Positions 1 through 9,551 of a stretch of DNA of 64,000 bases are shown one piece after another. The stretch comes from Rhodospirillum rubrum ATCC 11170 (GTDB taxonomy: Bacteria; Pseudomonadota; Alphaproteobacteria; Rhodospirillales; Rhodospirillaceae), in contig NC_007643.1 of the NCBI RefSeq assembly GCF_000013085.1, forward strand, positions 2,217,001 to 2,281,000, written 5' to 3'. Below the pieces are notes generated by a model that saw only the letters and a list, made by a program, of their open reading frames with translations, ran no database searches and was not told where the DNA came from. A program made the translations under genes and the position numbers. How positions within the stretch are numbered: the first letter of the stretch is position 1; each line of letters starts with the position of its first letter.

Positions 1-549
1 GCCGCCCTGGCGGCCGCCTTGGCCCAGGCCGCCGGCCCCGAGGAGACTCTGCACGGCCTCGTCTGTTGCGCCGGACGGACGACGGCCCATAGCGGCCCGC
101 CGGAGGATCTCGCCCTGGCCGACTGGCAAAAGTTCATCGATATCAACCTGACCGGCCCGTTCCTGTGCGCCAAGCACGCCATCAAGGCCCTGGAGCGGGG
201 GCGGGGCGCGATCGTCATGATCGCCTCGACCCGCGCCCATCAGTCCGAACCGGGAACCGAGGCCTATGCGGCATCGAAGGGGGGACTGCTGGCCCTGACC
301 CATGCCCTGGCCCTCTCGCTGTCCAATCGGGTGCGGGTCAACGCCATCTCGCCCGGCTGGATCGCCACCAGCGGCGTGGAAGACCTGCGCCCGGAGGATC
401 ATGCCCAGCATCCGGCCGGCCGGGTCGGCCTGCCCGGCGATATCGCCGCCGCCACCGCCTGGTTGCTCTCCGACGACGCCGGCTTCATGACCGGCGCCGA
501 ATTGATCGTTGATGGCGGCATGACGCGCAAGATGATCTACCGCGATTAA
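1..549 (+). CDS. SDR family oxidoreductase, 5' end outside window
   Basis: C-terminal 182 residues of a short-chain dehydrogenase/reductase; the reading frame is open from base 1, so the start and the glycine-rich NAD(P)-binding turn lie upstream. Visible family landmarks are the IASTRAH stretch carrying the catalytic Ser, the catalytic Tyr-x-x-x-Lys as YAASK, a SPGW motif after the active site, and the classical ending GAELIVDGG. These are standard for cytosolic NAD(P)-dependent alcohol/ketone oxidoreductases. Substrate cannot be told from this part. The next gene converges on it from the other strand with about 20 bp between, so no operon partner is visible downstream. Confidence 0.85.
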   Translation, partial: AALAAALAQAAGPEETLHGLVCCAGRTTAHSGPPEDLALADWQKFIDINLTGPFLCAKHAIKALERGRGAIVMIASTRAHQSEPGTEAYAASKGGLLALTHALALSLSNRVRVNAISPGWIATSGVEDLRPEDHAQHPAGRVGLPGDIAAATAWLLSDDAGFMTGAELIVDGGMTRKMIYRD

Positions 550-570
550 GCCGCTGTCCTAAAAAGCTTT

Positions 571-1308
571 TTAGCGCACCGCCGGCGCGGCTGGCGCGAC
601 CGCGGGGGGCGCGGAGGGGACGATCAGCGGCAGATCCTGGGAGCGCGGGACGGGCACCGGCTTGAACTCGCGCTCCTCGACGACCTTGCCGGTCTTGTCG
701 CGGGCCTGCACCTTGACCGCCGGCGGCATGCCGGTATCGGCGCAAACCTCCAGAGCGGCCACCGCCTCGCTCATGTCATAGAGATGGAAGCGGAAGGCGC
801 CGCTGGGGCCGGTATCGACGGCCAGTTGCTTGGCCTTGCGCAGGGCCTCGCGCAGCGGCGGCCATCCCGGCACCCCGGCGCGAATCGCCACCGCCGTCAC
901 CTCGGTTTTCAGCGTGCGGGTGGGGCCGTCATCGAAGCGGACATCGGCCTTGCCCGGGCCCAGGGGGCGGAGCGGCGCCGGGGTGTCCGCCGTCGCCAGC
1001 CAAGCCGAATCGGCGATGCCAATCAAAGCCTTGTGATCGCCCGACAGGGAAACCGACAGCAAGATCCGCCGCTCGCCCGACAGATAGGAATTGACCATCA
1101 GGCAGTGGGAGAACACCCCATCGGCGGTCTTTTCGTTGGAGACGAACCACCCGCCAACCCGCACCACCTCGGCCCGGGCCGGCCCGGCGACCAAGGAACC
1201 GGCGGCCAAGGGCAGGCCAAGGGCCAGGAAAAGCGCCAAGACCCGGCCACGCCCGGGGACGCGGGAACCGGGGGACGGGGAGCGCCGCCGCGCGGGCAAA
1301 ATGGGCAA
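571..1308 (-). CDS. putative exported protein of unknown function
   Basis: About 245 aa. I chose a TTG start at 1308 because a GGAGG lies 9 nt upstream and it gives a good signal peptide: basic ARRR and RGR stretches, a hydrophobic core (ALFLALGLPLAAG) and an AxA-type cleavage site before EVVRVGG. No ATG or GTG lies suitably close. The mature part has single cysteines in FSHCLM and LEVCAD that could form a disulfide, and a Pro/Ala-rich tail. The opening of the mature protein (GGWFVSNEK...) weakly recalls the invasion-associated locus B family, but this is only an impression. Function unknown; the start is uncertain. Confidence 0.55.
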   Translation of the reverse strand: MPILPARRRSPSPGSRVPGRGRVLALFLALGLPLAAGSLVAGPARAEVVRVGGWFVSNEKTADGVFSHCLMVNSYLSGERRILLSVSLSGDHKALIGIADSAWLATADTPAPLRPLGPGKADVRFDDGPTRTLKTEVTAVAIRAGVPGWPPLREALRKAKQLAVDTGPSGAFRFHLYDMSEAVAALEVCADTGMPPAVKVQARDKTGKVVEEREFKPVPVPRSQDLPLIVPSAPPAVAPAAPAVR

Positions 1309-1500
1309 GACCGGGCCTCCTTGGGAAAAACGGAAAGGCGCTATTGTGCCCCTTCGCCGATCCGGACGCCAGCCATGGCATCGGCCCTTATCGCGTGGCG
1401 ACCTCAAGCCATGCCCGTTTATTAAGCATCCCGGGGAACTTCGTCCGTTGTTTTTTGTTGATCCGCACATCCCCTTCCCAGCCCGACCCGGAGCCCCCCG

Positions 1501-1689
1501 ATGTCCGATACCCGCGAAACGGTGACCGAGACTCCCCCCTCCCCGCGCCAGGACGAAAAGGAGGAAAAGAAGCAGCGCAAACAACATGAAGACGCCTTGC
1601 TCGATGAAGCCTTGGAGGAGTCGTTTCCCTCCAGCGATCCGGTCTCCATCCCCAGCCGCCCGGCGGGAAAAACCGGCAAAGCCGAGTGA
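1501..1689 (+). CDS. small acidic conserved protein
   Basis: 62 aa, highly charged and probably disordered: a Lys/Glu-rich middle (EKEEKKQRKQ) followed by the motif DEALEESFPSSDPVS. That motif is recurrent in short hypothetical proteins of alphaproteobacteria, usually as a DALDEALEESFPASDP-like block, which supports this being a real gene rather than a chance ORF. No enzymatic or membrane signature. It stands alone, about 190 bp before the cold-shock gene and divergent from the exported-protein gene. No clear ribosome-binding site. Function unknown. Confidence 0.6.
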   Translation: MSDTRETVTETPPSPRQDEKEEKKQRKQHEDALLDEALEESFPSSDPVSIPSRPAGKTGKAE

Positions 1690-1883
1690 AGGATGGGCCG
1701 CGTTCAACCCTGAAATTGACCTTGACTTGTCCTCTGGCGTAGATCATCTATGCGTCGTCGAACTGATTTGGGTCTATCCCGCTTCGGCTACCCCTAAAGG
1801 CGCCAACGGATTTCTTCCCACTGATGATTTGATGTTCGCGCGCAATAGTGTGCCCGGACAACGCCAGTCGTGGAGGAACAAAA
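1690..1883 (+). promoter_or_regulatory. long leader upstream of the cold-shock gene
   Basis: 194 bp without a gene. It contains overlapping TTGACC/TTGACT boxes at 1716-1727, followed by a weak -10 (TAGATC near 1740), and GGAGG at 1872-1876 directly before the csp ATG. If transcription starts near 1750 the mRNA has a leader of more than 100 nt, as is usual for cold-shock genes whose leader controls translation at low temperature. Promoter and leader role are inferred. Confidence 0.3.
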
Positions 1884-2090
1884 ATGTCCACTGGCACCGT
1901 GAAGTGGTTTAATACGACAAAGGGTTTTGGCTTCATCGCTCCCGATAACGGCGGCGCTGACGCTTTCGTGCACATCACCGCCCTGGAGCGCGCCGGCATC
2001 CATAGCCTCAACGAAGGTCAGCGCGTGACCTACGACCTGGAAATGGGTCGGACCGGCAAGATGGCCGCCATCAACATTCGCCTCGCCTAA
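1884..2090 (+). CDS. cspA: cold-shock protein, CspA family
   Basis: 68 aa, a single OB-fold cold-shock domain. RNP1 is KGFGFI and RNP2 is AFVHI, with the aromatic W-F near the start (VKWFN), which are the single-stranded nucleic acid contact residues of this family. The length is normal for bacterial Csp. The ATG is preceded by GGAGG with good spacing. It likely acts as an RNA chaperone in the cytoplasm. The next gene on the same strand, 128 bp on, is a DEAD-box RNA helicase, a pairing that makes sense for unfolding mRNA in the cold. Which Csp paralogue this is cannot be told. Confidence 0.9.
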   Translation: MSTGTVKWFNTTKGFGFIAPDNGGADAFVHITALERAGIHSLNEGQRVTYDLEMGRTGKMAAINIRLA

Positions 2091-2218
2091 TCGGGTTGGC
2101 AGGCGGAGGACCGGGCCTTAACCGGCCCTCCTCCGCCCCTCCCTTGGACCGCGCCGTTCTCTGGCAGATCGGTCCATTGACCGATTTGTCCCATGAGAAC
2201 GGAAGGTTTCCTGTTTCT

Positions 2219-3400
2219 ATGACCGAATTTGCTTCGCTCGACTTGATCGAGCCGCTTGCCCGCGCCGTCACGGCGCTGGGCTATACCGTTGCGACTCCCA
2301 TTCAGGCGGGGGCTATCCCTCCGCAGCTGTTGGGACGCGACGTGCTGGGCATTGCCCAAACCGGGACCGGCAAGACCGCGTCCTTCGTCCTGCCCCTGCT
2401 TCAGCGCCTGACCAAGGACCCCCAGCCCCGGGTTCCCGGCCGGCCGCGCGCCCTTATCCTGACGCCGACCCGCGAACTGGCCCAGCAGATCACCGAAAGC
2501 ATCGGCGACCTTGGCCGGACGCTGTCGGCCATTCGCTGCGGCGTGGTGGTTGGCGGGGTCGATATCCTGCGCCAGACCCGCATGGTTCAGCGCGGCTTGG
2601 AAATCCTGGTGGCGACGCCCGGCCGCCTGCAAGATCTGATGAACCGCAAGGCCGTCGACCTGCGCGCCATCGAAGTTCTGGTGCTTGACGAAGCCGACCG
2701 CATGCTCGACATGGGCTTCGCCCCCGCCGTCAAGAAGATCGCCGCCGTTCTGCCGCGCAAGCGCCAGACGGTGATGTTCTCGGCCACCCTGCCCAATGAA
2801 GTGACCGGGCTGGTCGCCAGCCTGATGAACGATCCGGTGCGCGTTGAAGTCGCTCCGGCGGCCAGCGTCGCCAATCGCATCGACCAGCGCGTGCTGTTCG
2901 TCGAACAGACCAACAAGCGTAAGCTGTTGCTTGATCTGCTCGGCGACGCCCGCAAGGTCGAACGCGCCATCGTCTTCACCCGCACCAAGCACGGCGCCAA
3001 CAAGCTGGGCATCTTCTTGCTGGAATACGGCGTCAAAAGCGACGTGATCCACGGCAACAAGTCGCAAGGCGCCCGTCAGCGCGCGCTTAACGACTTCAAG
3101 TCGGGCAAGGTCCGCGCCCTGGTCGCCACCGATATCGCCGCGCGCGGCATCGATGTCGACGGCATCACCCATGTCATCAACTTCGACCTGCCCAACGAGC
3201 CCGAGAGCTACGTCCACCGCATCGGCCGCACGGCGCGGGCCGGCGCCGCGGGCATCGCGCTTTCGCTCTGCGCCCCCCAGGAAATGCCCTATCTGAAGGC
3301 GATCGAAAAGGTCATCAAAAGCCGGATCGACGTGGATTCCACCCACGCCTTCCATACGCCGTCGATGGCCCGCGCCCACGGCAGCCACGGCCACCGTTAA
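2219..3400 (+). CDS. DEAD-box ATP-dependent RNA helicase (RhlE-like)
   Basis: 393 aa. Motifs in order: Q motif (GYTVATPIQ), motif I AQTGTGKT, Ia PTRELAQQ, Ib ATPGR, II DEAD, III SAT, then the second RecA domain with DIAARGID and motif [12 protein letters not shown]. This is a complete helicase core with only a short basic/His-rich tail, close to the RhlE group. It would unwind short RNA duplexes in the cytoplasm, for example during ribosome assembly or cold adaptation. The start was taken at the ATG at 2219, which follows GGAAGG. It lies downstream of the cold-shock gene and ends before a strong intrinsic terminator. Confidence 0.93.
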   Translation: MTEFASLDLIEPLARAVTALGYTVATPIQAGAIPPQLLGRDVLGIAQTGTGKTASFVLPLLQRLTKDPQPRVPGRPRALILTPTRELAQQITESIGDLGRTLSAIRCGVVVGGVDILRQTRMVQRGLEILVATPGRLQDLMNRKAVDLRAIEVLVLDEADRMLDMGFAPAVKKIAAVLPRKRQTVMFSATLPNEVTGLVASLMNDPVRVEVAPAASVANRIDQRVLFVEQTNKRKLLLDLLGDARKVERAIVFTRTKHGANKLGIFLLEYGVKSDVIHGNKSQGARQRALNDFKSGKVRALVATDIAARGIDVDGITHVINFDLPNEPESYVHRIGRTARAGAAGIALSLCAPQEMPYLKAIEKVIKSRIDVDSTHAFHTPSMARAHGSHGHR

Positions 3401-3430
3401 GCGGCCGGCGCCTTTCCAACTAGGCATCCG

Positions 3431-3472
3431 AAGCGGGGCGCCCTCCTTGACGGGAGGGCGCCCCGCTTTTTT
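3431..3472 (+). terminator. intrinsic terminator after the helicase gene
   Basis: Perfect 16-bp stem, 3431-3446 pairing with 3453-3468, loop of 6 nt, G+C-rich with a run of six T at 3467-3472. It ends the csp/helicase unit. Confidence 0.93.
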
Positions 3473-3630
3473 GACGATTCCGTACTTTTCATTGACCCTG
3501 CGCACCCGGCCATGGAATGGTTTGGCGTCGCCGCGAGATGGGATTGGGAGCTTTTGGCCCCCTCCCCGCCTCGGCCCTCCCCCCGGCGGCGATCCAACCG
3601 ATCACTCATGCGCCATTTCAGGGGGACACC

Positions 3631-4014
3631 ATGGCCACAGTCACCTTCTCCTCGCCGATCCTTGCCAAAGACGTCACCGTCTACGCCGTCGCCGGCGACA
3701 TGGGCACTTTGCTTGCCCTGGCCCGGCGCAACGCCATTCCGCTGCCCTGCCAGTGCCAGGATGGCGAATGCGGCTCGTGCCTAATCAAGGTCACCGATCT
3801 TGGCGACACCGCGCCCAAGGCCCAGGCCCTGACCGAACGCGAAAAAACCACGCTGTCGGTCAACGGCAAGCTCAGCCGCGATCTGCTCGACCGGGCGGAG
3901 GGCGCCAATATGGCGCCGCCTTACCGTCTGGCCTGCCAATTCGTGGTGCCCGACTCGGATATTCTGGTCGAGTTTTCCGGCGAACCGGGGGTGGAGATTG
4001 ATCTCCGCCGCTGA
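3631..4014 (+). CDS. Shethna FeSII-type [2Fe-2S] ferredoxin
   Basis: 127 aa. Opening MATVTFSSPI, the block PCQCQDGECGSCLIKV and the ending region YRLACQF...LVEFSGEPG match the layout of the Azotobacter vinelandii Shethna protein II as I recall it. The cluster ligands are expected to be C-x4-C-x2-C (CQDGECGSC) plus the Cys in LACQ; one extra Cys precedes the first. FeSII in Azotobacter binds oxidised nitrogenase and shields it from oxygen (conformational protection). It stands alone between a terminator and the ABC-transporter operon; no nif gene is in the window. The ATG at 3631 follows GGGGGA. An ordinary plant-type ferredoxin is the alternative. Confidence 0.8.
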   Translation: MATVTFSSPILAKDVTVYAVAGDMGTLLALARRNAIPLPCQCQDGECGSCLIKVTDLGDTAPKAQALTEREKTTLSVNGKLSRDLLDRAEGANMAPPYRLACQFVVPDSDILVEFSGEPGVEIDLRR

Positions 4015-4037
4015 TTATCGGATGTGAAAGGCCGCTG

Positions 4038-4061
4038 CGGGCGCCCGCCTTGGGGCGCCCG
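4038..4061 (+). terminator. possible terminator hairpin
   Basis: GGGCGCC at 4039-4045 pairs with GGCGCCC at 4054-4060 around an 8-nt loop, just after the ferredoxin stop. There is no T-run, so intrinsic termination is only possible. Confidence 0.35.
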
Positions 4062-4271
4062 TACGCTTTGGCGGGGCATCGCCGAAGCGATACAACCTCC
4101 CACCGGTATAATTGGATATTGTATTAAACTCCCGTGTCAGACCATCCTAGGCGCGGCCGCTCCCGGCCCGGTGCCCAAGGGTCGGGCAAGGACGAAGGGG
4201 GCGCCACGGCCCGCCGTCGAGTCCGCCCCGCCTCGATCCCCTTGTCCACGCCTTACGGGAGACACCCGCCG

Positions 4272-5828
4272 ATGAAGCAGTTCCTCAAGGCCAGCGTATT
4301 CACCCTGTCCATCGCCCTGACGCCCTTCGCCACCGTTCACGCGGCCACGCCGAAGGATACCCTGGTGATGGCCTGGGTCTTCGACGACATCGTCACCCTC
4401 GACCCCGCCGAGATCTACGAAGTCTCGGGCTCCGAGTTCATGGCCAATGTCTACGATCGTCTGGTCACCCTCGACGAAAAAGACCCGTCGAAGCTGCGCA
4501 ATGTCATCGCCGAAAGCTGGTCGGTCTCCGAAGACGGCAAGACCTTCACCTTCAAGATCCGCCCCAACAACACCTTCTTTTCAGGCAATCCGGTGACGGG
4601 CGAGGACGTGGAGTTCTCGGTCGAGCGCTATGTGCTGCTTGATAAGAACCCGGCCTTCATCATGAACCAGTTCGGCCTGACCAAGGAGAACGTCCGCGAC
4701 AAGGTGCGGCTGGTCGATCCGATGACGGTGGAAATCGAGCTTGATCAGGCCTATGCGCCGTCGTTCTTCCTGAACTGCGTCAGCTATACCACGGCGGTTG
4801 TCGACAAGAAGGAAGTGCTCTCCCACGAGGAGAACGGCGATTTCGGCAATGGCTGGCTCAAGCGCAATTACGCCGGTTCGGGCCCCTTCTTCCTGAAGGC
4901 CTGGAAGCCCAATGAATCGCTGGTGCTGGAAGCCAATCCCAAGTACTTCGATGGCGCGCCGACGATCAAGCGCGTGCTGGCCAAGAACGTCGTGGAAAGC
5001 GCCACCCAGCAGCTTCTGCTCGAAAAGGGCGATGTCGACGTGGCGCGCAATCTGACCGGCGATCAGCTCGCCGCCGTGCGCAAGAACGCCGATATCACCA
5101 TCGACGCCGAGACCAAGGCGACGCTGTGGTACATGGGCCTCAACGTGAAAAACCCGATCCTGGCCAAGCCCGAAGTGCGTCAGGCGATGAAGTATCTGGT
5201 CGATTACAAGGGGATGGCCGACAGCATCTTCGCCGGCACCGGCACCATCCACCAGACCTTCGTTCCCAGCCGCCAGTTGGGCGCCCTTGATGAGACGCCG
5301 TTTTCCTTCGATCTCGCCAAGGCCAAGGAGCTGCTGGCCAAGGCCGGGCTGCCCGATGGCTTCTCGGTGACCATGGACACCACCAACAAGTCCGAGACCC
5401 GCAATCTCGCCGACGCCATCCAGTCGTCGATGAGCAAGGCCGGCATCAAGATCGAACTCAAGGTCGCCGACAACAAGACCACCCTGACCCGCTACCGCGC
5501 CAGCGAGCATGATATCTACATCGGCCAGTGGGGCTCCGATTACTGGGATCCCCATTCCAACACCGACGGCTATCTCAACGCGCCCTTGGCCAAGCGCAAT
5601 CAGTGGGAGGTCCCGGGGCTGGTCGACAAGGTCTTCGCCGCCCGCGACGAGAAGGACCCGGTCAAGCGCGCCCAGATGTACAAGGACCTGCAAAGCATGG
5701 CCCTTGAGGAAAGCCCCTATGTGATTATCCTCCAGCAGGTGGAAAACGCCGCCGTTCGCAAGGAGGTCAAGGGCTTCGTCCTCGGCCCGACGTTCGACCT
5801 CAACCTTTATCGTCACGTCACGAAGTAA
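4272..5828 (+). CDS. ABC transporter peptide/solute-binding protein (SBP family 5)
   Basis: 518 aa. Signal peptide MKQFLKASVFTLSIALTPFA... ending VHA/AT, then a family 5 extracellular binding protein: TLDPAEIYE near the start, LRNVIAESWSVSEDGKTFTFKIR, and a C-terminal region of the DppA/OppA type. It should capture a peptide or related small molecule in the periplasm and deliver it to the permeases encoded next. Start at the ATG of 4272 with GGGAG upstream. Followed by a strong terminator before the permease genes, which would make this protein more abundant than the membrane parts. Ligand (dipeptide, oligopeptide, opine or other) cannot be assigned. Confidence 0.9.
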   Translation: MKQFLKASVFTLSIALTPFATVHAATPKDTLVMAWVFDDIVTLDPAEIYEVSGSEFMANVYDRLVTLDEKDPSKLRNVIAESWSVSEDGKTFTFKIRPNNTFFSGNPVTGEDVEFSVERYVLLDKNPAFIMNQFGLTKENVRDKVRLVDPMTVEIELDQAYAPSFFLNCVSYTTAVVDKKEVLSHEENGDFGNGWLKRNYAGSGPFFLKAWKPNESLVLEANPKYFDGAPTIKRVLAKNVVESATQQLLLEKGDVDVARNLTGDQLAAVRKNADITIDAETKATLWYMGLNVKNPILAKPEVRQAMKYLVDYKGMADSIFAGTGTIHQTFVPSRQLGALDETPFSFDLAKAKELLAKAGLPDGFSVTMDTTNKSETRNLADAIQSSMSKAGIKIELKVADNKTTLTRYRASEHDIYIGQWGSDYWDPHSNTDGYLNAPLAKRNQWEVPGLVDKVFAARDEKDPVKRAQMYKDLQSMALEESPYVIILQQVENAAVRKEVKGFVLGPTFDLNLYRHVTK

Positions 5829-5838
5829 GACCCGAAGC

Positions 5839-5871
5839 CTCCGGCCGGCATCCCCGGCCGGAGTTTCTTTT
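5839..5871 (+). terminator. intrinsic terminator between binding-protein and permease genes
   Basis: CTCCGGCCGG at 5839-5848 pairs perfectly with 5854-5863 around a 5-nt loop, followed by TTTCTTTT. Lying within the operon, it probably lets only part of transcription continue into the permease genes. Confidence 0.9.
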
Positions 5872-5930
5872 GTTCAGGACCGACCGATGCCACGATCGCC
5901 CCTTCCCCCCATCGCCTGGTCCCGGGTCGC

Positions 5931-6932
5931 ATGAAAGCGGTCTTGCGGACTCTTCTCGCCACGGCAACCACCCTGTTCGGGCTGTTGTTCGTGACCTTCC
6001 TCATCAGCCGCATGCTGCCGGCCGATCCGGTTCTGGCCGTCGTCGGCGACCACGCCTCGCAGGCGTTGGTCGATCGCACCCGGATCGAGCTTGGCCTCGA
6101 CAAACCGCTGCTGGTGCAATTCGGGCTTTACATCGGCAATGTGCTGCAAGGCGACCTTGGCCAATCGGTGCGAACGGGCGAACCGATCGCCTCGGAACTC
6201 GCCCGGGTCTTTCCCGCCACGCTGGAACTGGCCACGCTCGGCACGCTGATTGGCGTGCTGGCCGGGGTGCCGCTGGGTATTCTCGCCGCCCTGCGCAAGG
6301 ATACGCTGATCGACCATCTGGTGCGCTTCATCGGGCTGATGGGCTATTCGTTTCCGATTTTCTGGCTGGGGCTGATGGGGCTTTTGGTGTTCTACGCGAC
6401 GCTCGGCGTCTTGCCCGGCCCGGGACGCCTTGATTTCGGCTATGAGGATTTCGTCACCCCGATCACCGGGTTGATGACCATCGATACCCTGCTGGCCGGC
6501 GATATGGACCTGTTCCGCAATGCCCTGGCCCATCTGATCTTGCCCGCCGGGCTGCTGGGCTATTACTCGCTGGCCTATATCAGCCGCATGACGCGGTCGC
6601 TGATGCTGGGCGAATTGCGCCAGGAATACATCATCACCGCCCGGGTCAAGGGCGTGAGCGAGACCAAGATCGTCTGGAAGCACGCCCTGGGCAACATCAA
6701 GGTGCCGCTGATCACCGTCGTCGCCCTGTCCTATGCCGGGCTGCTCGAAGGCTCGGTGCTGACCGAAACGGTGTTTTCGTGGCGCGGCCTCGGCCTTTAC
6801 ATCACCGATTCCATCTTCGGCCAGGACATGCCGGCGGTGATGGGCGGCACCATCGTGGTTGGTGTCATCTTCATCGTCATCAATATGCTGACCGATGTCG
6901 CCTATCGTTTCCTCGATCCAAGGTCCCGCTGA
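5931..6932 (+). CDS. ABC transporter permease, DppB-like
   Basis: 333 aa inner-membrane permease of the binding-protein-dependent transport family. N-terminal TM followed by the MLPADPVLAVVG and LGLDKPLLVQF segments typical of DppB/OppB, about six TM helices, and the cytoplasmic EAA loop (ARVKGVSETKIVWKHALGN). It forms the translocation channel with the next protein. Its TGA overlaps the ATG of the next gene (TGATG), showing translational coupling. No strong ribosome-binding site ahead of the ATG at 5931. Substrate as for the binding protein. Confidence 0.92.
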   Translation: MKAVLRTLLATATTLFGLLFVTFLISRMLPADPVLAVVGDHASQALVDRTRIELGLDKPLLVQFGLYIGNVLQGDLGQSVRTGEPIASELARVFPATLELATLGTLIGVLAGVPLGILAALRKDTLIDHLVRFIGLMGYSFPIFWLGLMGLLVFYATLGVLPGPGRLDFGYEDFVTPITGLMTIDTLLAGDMDLFRNALAHLILPAGLLGYYSLAYISRMTRSLMLGELRQEYIITARVKGVSETKIVWKHALGNIKVPLITVVALSYAGLLEGSVLTETVFSWRGLGLYITDSIFGQDMPAVMGGTIVVGVIFIVINMLTDVAYRFLDPRSR

Positions 6933-7864
6933 TGGCCTCCTCTCCCCCCCGCGCCCCGCGCCCCGCGCGCGCCCCCTGGGTCCTCTGGCTGCTCAGCGAC
7001 TCCCCCGCCTCGCGGCTTCAGGCCCGCCTCGGCCGCTTCTATTCCGGCTGGCTGGTGTTCATCCGCAATCCCTTGGCGGTCATCGGTCTGGCGATCTTTT
7101 TATGTCTGGTGATCCTGGCGACCTTCGCGCCGTGGATCGCCCCCCATGATCCGCTGTTTGGCACGCTCTCAGAGCGTCTGTTGCCGCCCAGCGCCGGCCA
7201 TTGGCTGGGTACCGACCAGCAGGGCCGCGATATCTGGAGCCGCATCGTCTTTGGCTCGCGCACCACGCTGATGATCATCTTCCTGGTCGCCATCACCGCC
7301 GCCCCGGTCGGGCTGTTGATCGGCACCACGGCGGGCTTCGTCGGCGGCATCGTCGAAGCCGCCCTCATGCGGCTGACCGACGCCTTTCTCGCCTTTCCCA
7401 AGCTGATCCTGGCCCTGGCCTTCGCCGCCGCCCTGGGGGCCGGCCTGGAAAACGCCGTGCTGGCCATCGCCCTGACCGCCTGGCCGCCCTATGCCCGCAT
7501 CGCCCGCGCCGAAACCCTGGCGGTGCGCCGCACCGATTTCGTCGCGGCGGCGCGGATGTGCGGCTCGTCGCCGCTGCGCATCCTGATCGGCCAGATCATG
7601 CCGATGTGCATCCCCTCGCTGGTCGTGCGCGTCTCGCTCGATATGGCCGGCGTCATCCTGATCGCCGCCGGCCTCGGCTTCCTTGGCCTCGGCGTCGCCC
7701 CGCCCCAACCCGAATGGGGGGCGATGGTTTCGGAGGGCCGCAGCCAGATCCTGGCCCAATGGTGGGTCTGCACCTATCCCGGCATCGCCATCTGCATCGT
7801 TAGCCTGGGCTTCAATCTGCTTGGCGACGGTCTGCGCGATGTCCTTGATCCCAAGCGGTCTTAA
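6932..7864 (+). CDS. ABC transporter permease, DppC-like
   Basis: 310 aa. Pro/Arg-rich N-terminal tail, first TM around residue 50, then APHDPL and HWLGTDQQGRDIWSRIVFGSR, which is the signature of DppC/OppC permeases. A DPP-type EAA loop follows (AAARMCGSSPLRILIGQIMP), and it ends in LLGDGLRDVLDPK, also typical. Starts at the ATG that overlaps the stop of the preceding permease gene by one base. Partner of the DppB-like permease in one importer. Confidence 0.93.
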   Translation: MASSPPRAPRPARAPWVLWLLSDSPASRLQARLGRFYSGWLVFIRNPLAVIGLAIFLCLVILATFAPWIAPHDPLFGTLSERLLPPSAGHWLGTDQQGRDIWSRIVFGSRTTLMIIFLVAITAAPVGLLIGTTAGFVGGIVEAALMRLTDAFLAFPKLILALAFAAALGAGLENAVLAIALTAWPPYARIARAETLAVRRTDFVAAARMCGSSPLRILIGQIMPMCIPSLVVRVSLDMAGVILIAAGLGFLGLGVAPPQPEWGAMVSEGRSQILAQWWVCTYPGIAICIVSLGFNLLGDGLRDVLDPKRS

Positions 7865-7867
7865 ACG

Positions 7868-8697
7868 ATGAGCGAACCTCCCCTGATCGACGTCGATGGC
7901 CTGAACGTCTCCTTCTCCTCCGACAAGGGCACCGTTCATGCCGTGCGCGATGTCAGCTTCACCCTGGGCCGCGAAAAGCTGGCGATCGTTGGTGAATCCG
8001 GCTCGGGCAAATCCCAGACCGGGCGGGCCATCCTTGGCCTGACCCCGGGCAAGGTCAGCGCCCGGCGCATGAGCTTCCACGATATCGACCTGCGCGACCT
8101 GTCGGCGCGCGGCTGGCGGTCGATCCGCGGCAAGCGCATCGGCATGGTGATGCAAGATCCCAAATACTCGCTGAACCCGGTGATGACCATCGGCGAGCAA
8201 CTGATGGAGGCCGCCCGTCCCTTGGCCGACCTCAAGAGCGCCCGCCTGCGGTCGATGGAGATGCTCGAAGCCGTGCGCATCCGCGATCCCGAGCGGGTGT
8301 TCCGCGCTTGGCCGCACGAGCTGTCGGGCGGCATGGGCCAGCGGGCGATGATCGCCATGATGCTGCTGCCCGAGCCCGAGGTGCTGATCGCCGACGAACC
8401 GACCTCGGCCCTTGATGTCACCGTGCGCCTTCAGGTGCTGGCGATCCTGGATGATCTGGTGCGCAAGCGCGACATGGGGCTGATCTTCATCAGCCATGAC
8501 CTCAATCTGGTGCGGACCTTTTCCGACCGGGTGCTGATCATGGTCGGCGGCCGCATCGTCGAAACCCTGGCGGCCTCGGCCCTGGAAGAGGCCCGCCATC
8601 CCTATACCCGGGGGCTGCTGGCCTGCGTTCCCGATCCCGATCACCCGCGCGAGCGCTTGGCGACCCTGGTGCGCGACCCCGCCTGGACGGAACAGTG

Positions 8698-8698
<1 letters not shown>
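7868..8698 (+). CDS. ABC transporter ATP-binding protein, DppD-like
   Basis: 276 aa nucleotide-binding subunit. Walker A GESGSGKS (followed by Gln-Thr instead of the usual Thr), Q-loop VMQDPKYSLNP, signature LSGGMGQR, Walker B VLIADEP followed by TSALD, and H-loop SHD. Ends with an RHPYTRGLL motif found in oligopeptide transporter ATPases. It lies 3 bp after the DppC-like gene, and its TGA overlaps the ATG of the next gene (ATGA). It pairs with the second ATPase to power uptake. Confidence 0.94.
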
Positions 8699-9486
<788 letters not shown>

Positions 9487-9499
9487 GTTCGCCTTGGAG

Positions 9500-9544
9500 A
9501 GCCCATCGCGCCCATTCCGCACCAGAGGGCGACGACGATGGGCT
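9500..9544 (+). repeat. structured intergenic element, copy 1
   Basis: AGCCCATCG at 9500-9508 pairs with CGATGGGCT at 9536-9544, and inside it CGCCC (9509-9513) can pair with GGGCG (9527-9531). It carries the 19-mer ACCAGAGGGCGACGACGAT (9521-9539), which occurs again, identical, at 18466-18484 after leuA with a different but again complementary outer stem. No T-run follows. Function unknown; both copies sit just after the last gene of a unit and before a convergent gene. Confidence 0.6.
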
Positions 9545-9551
9545 TCCCGCC

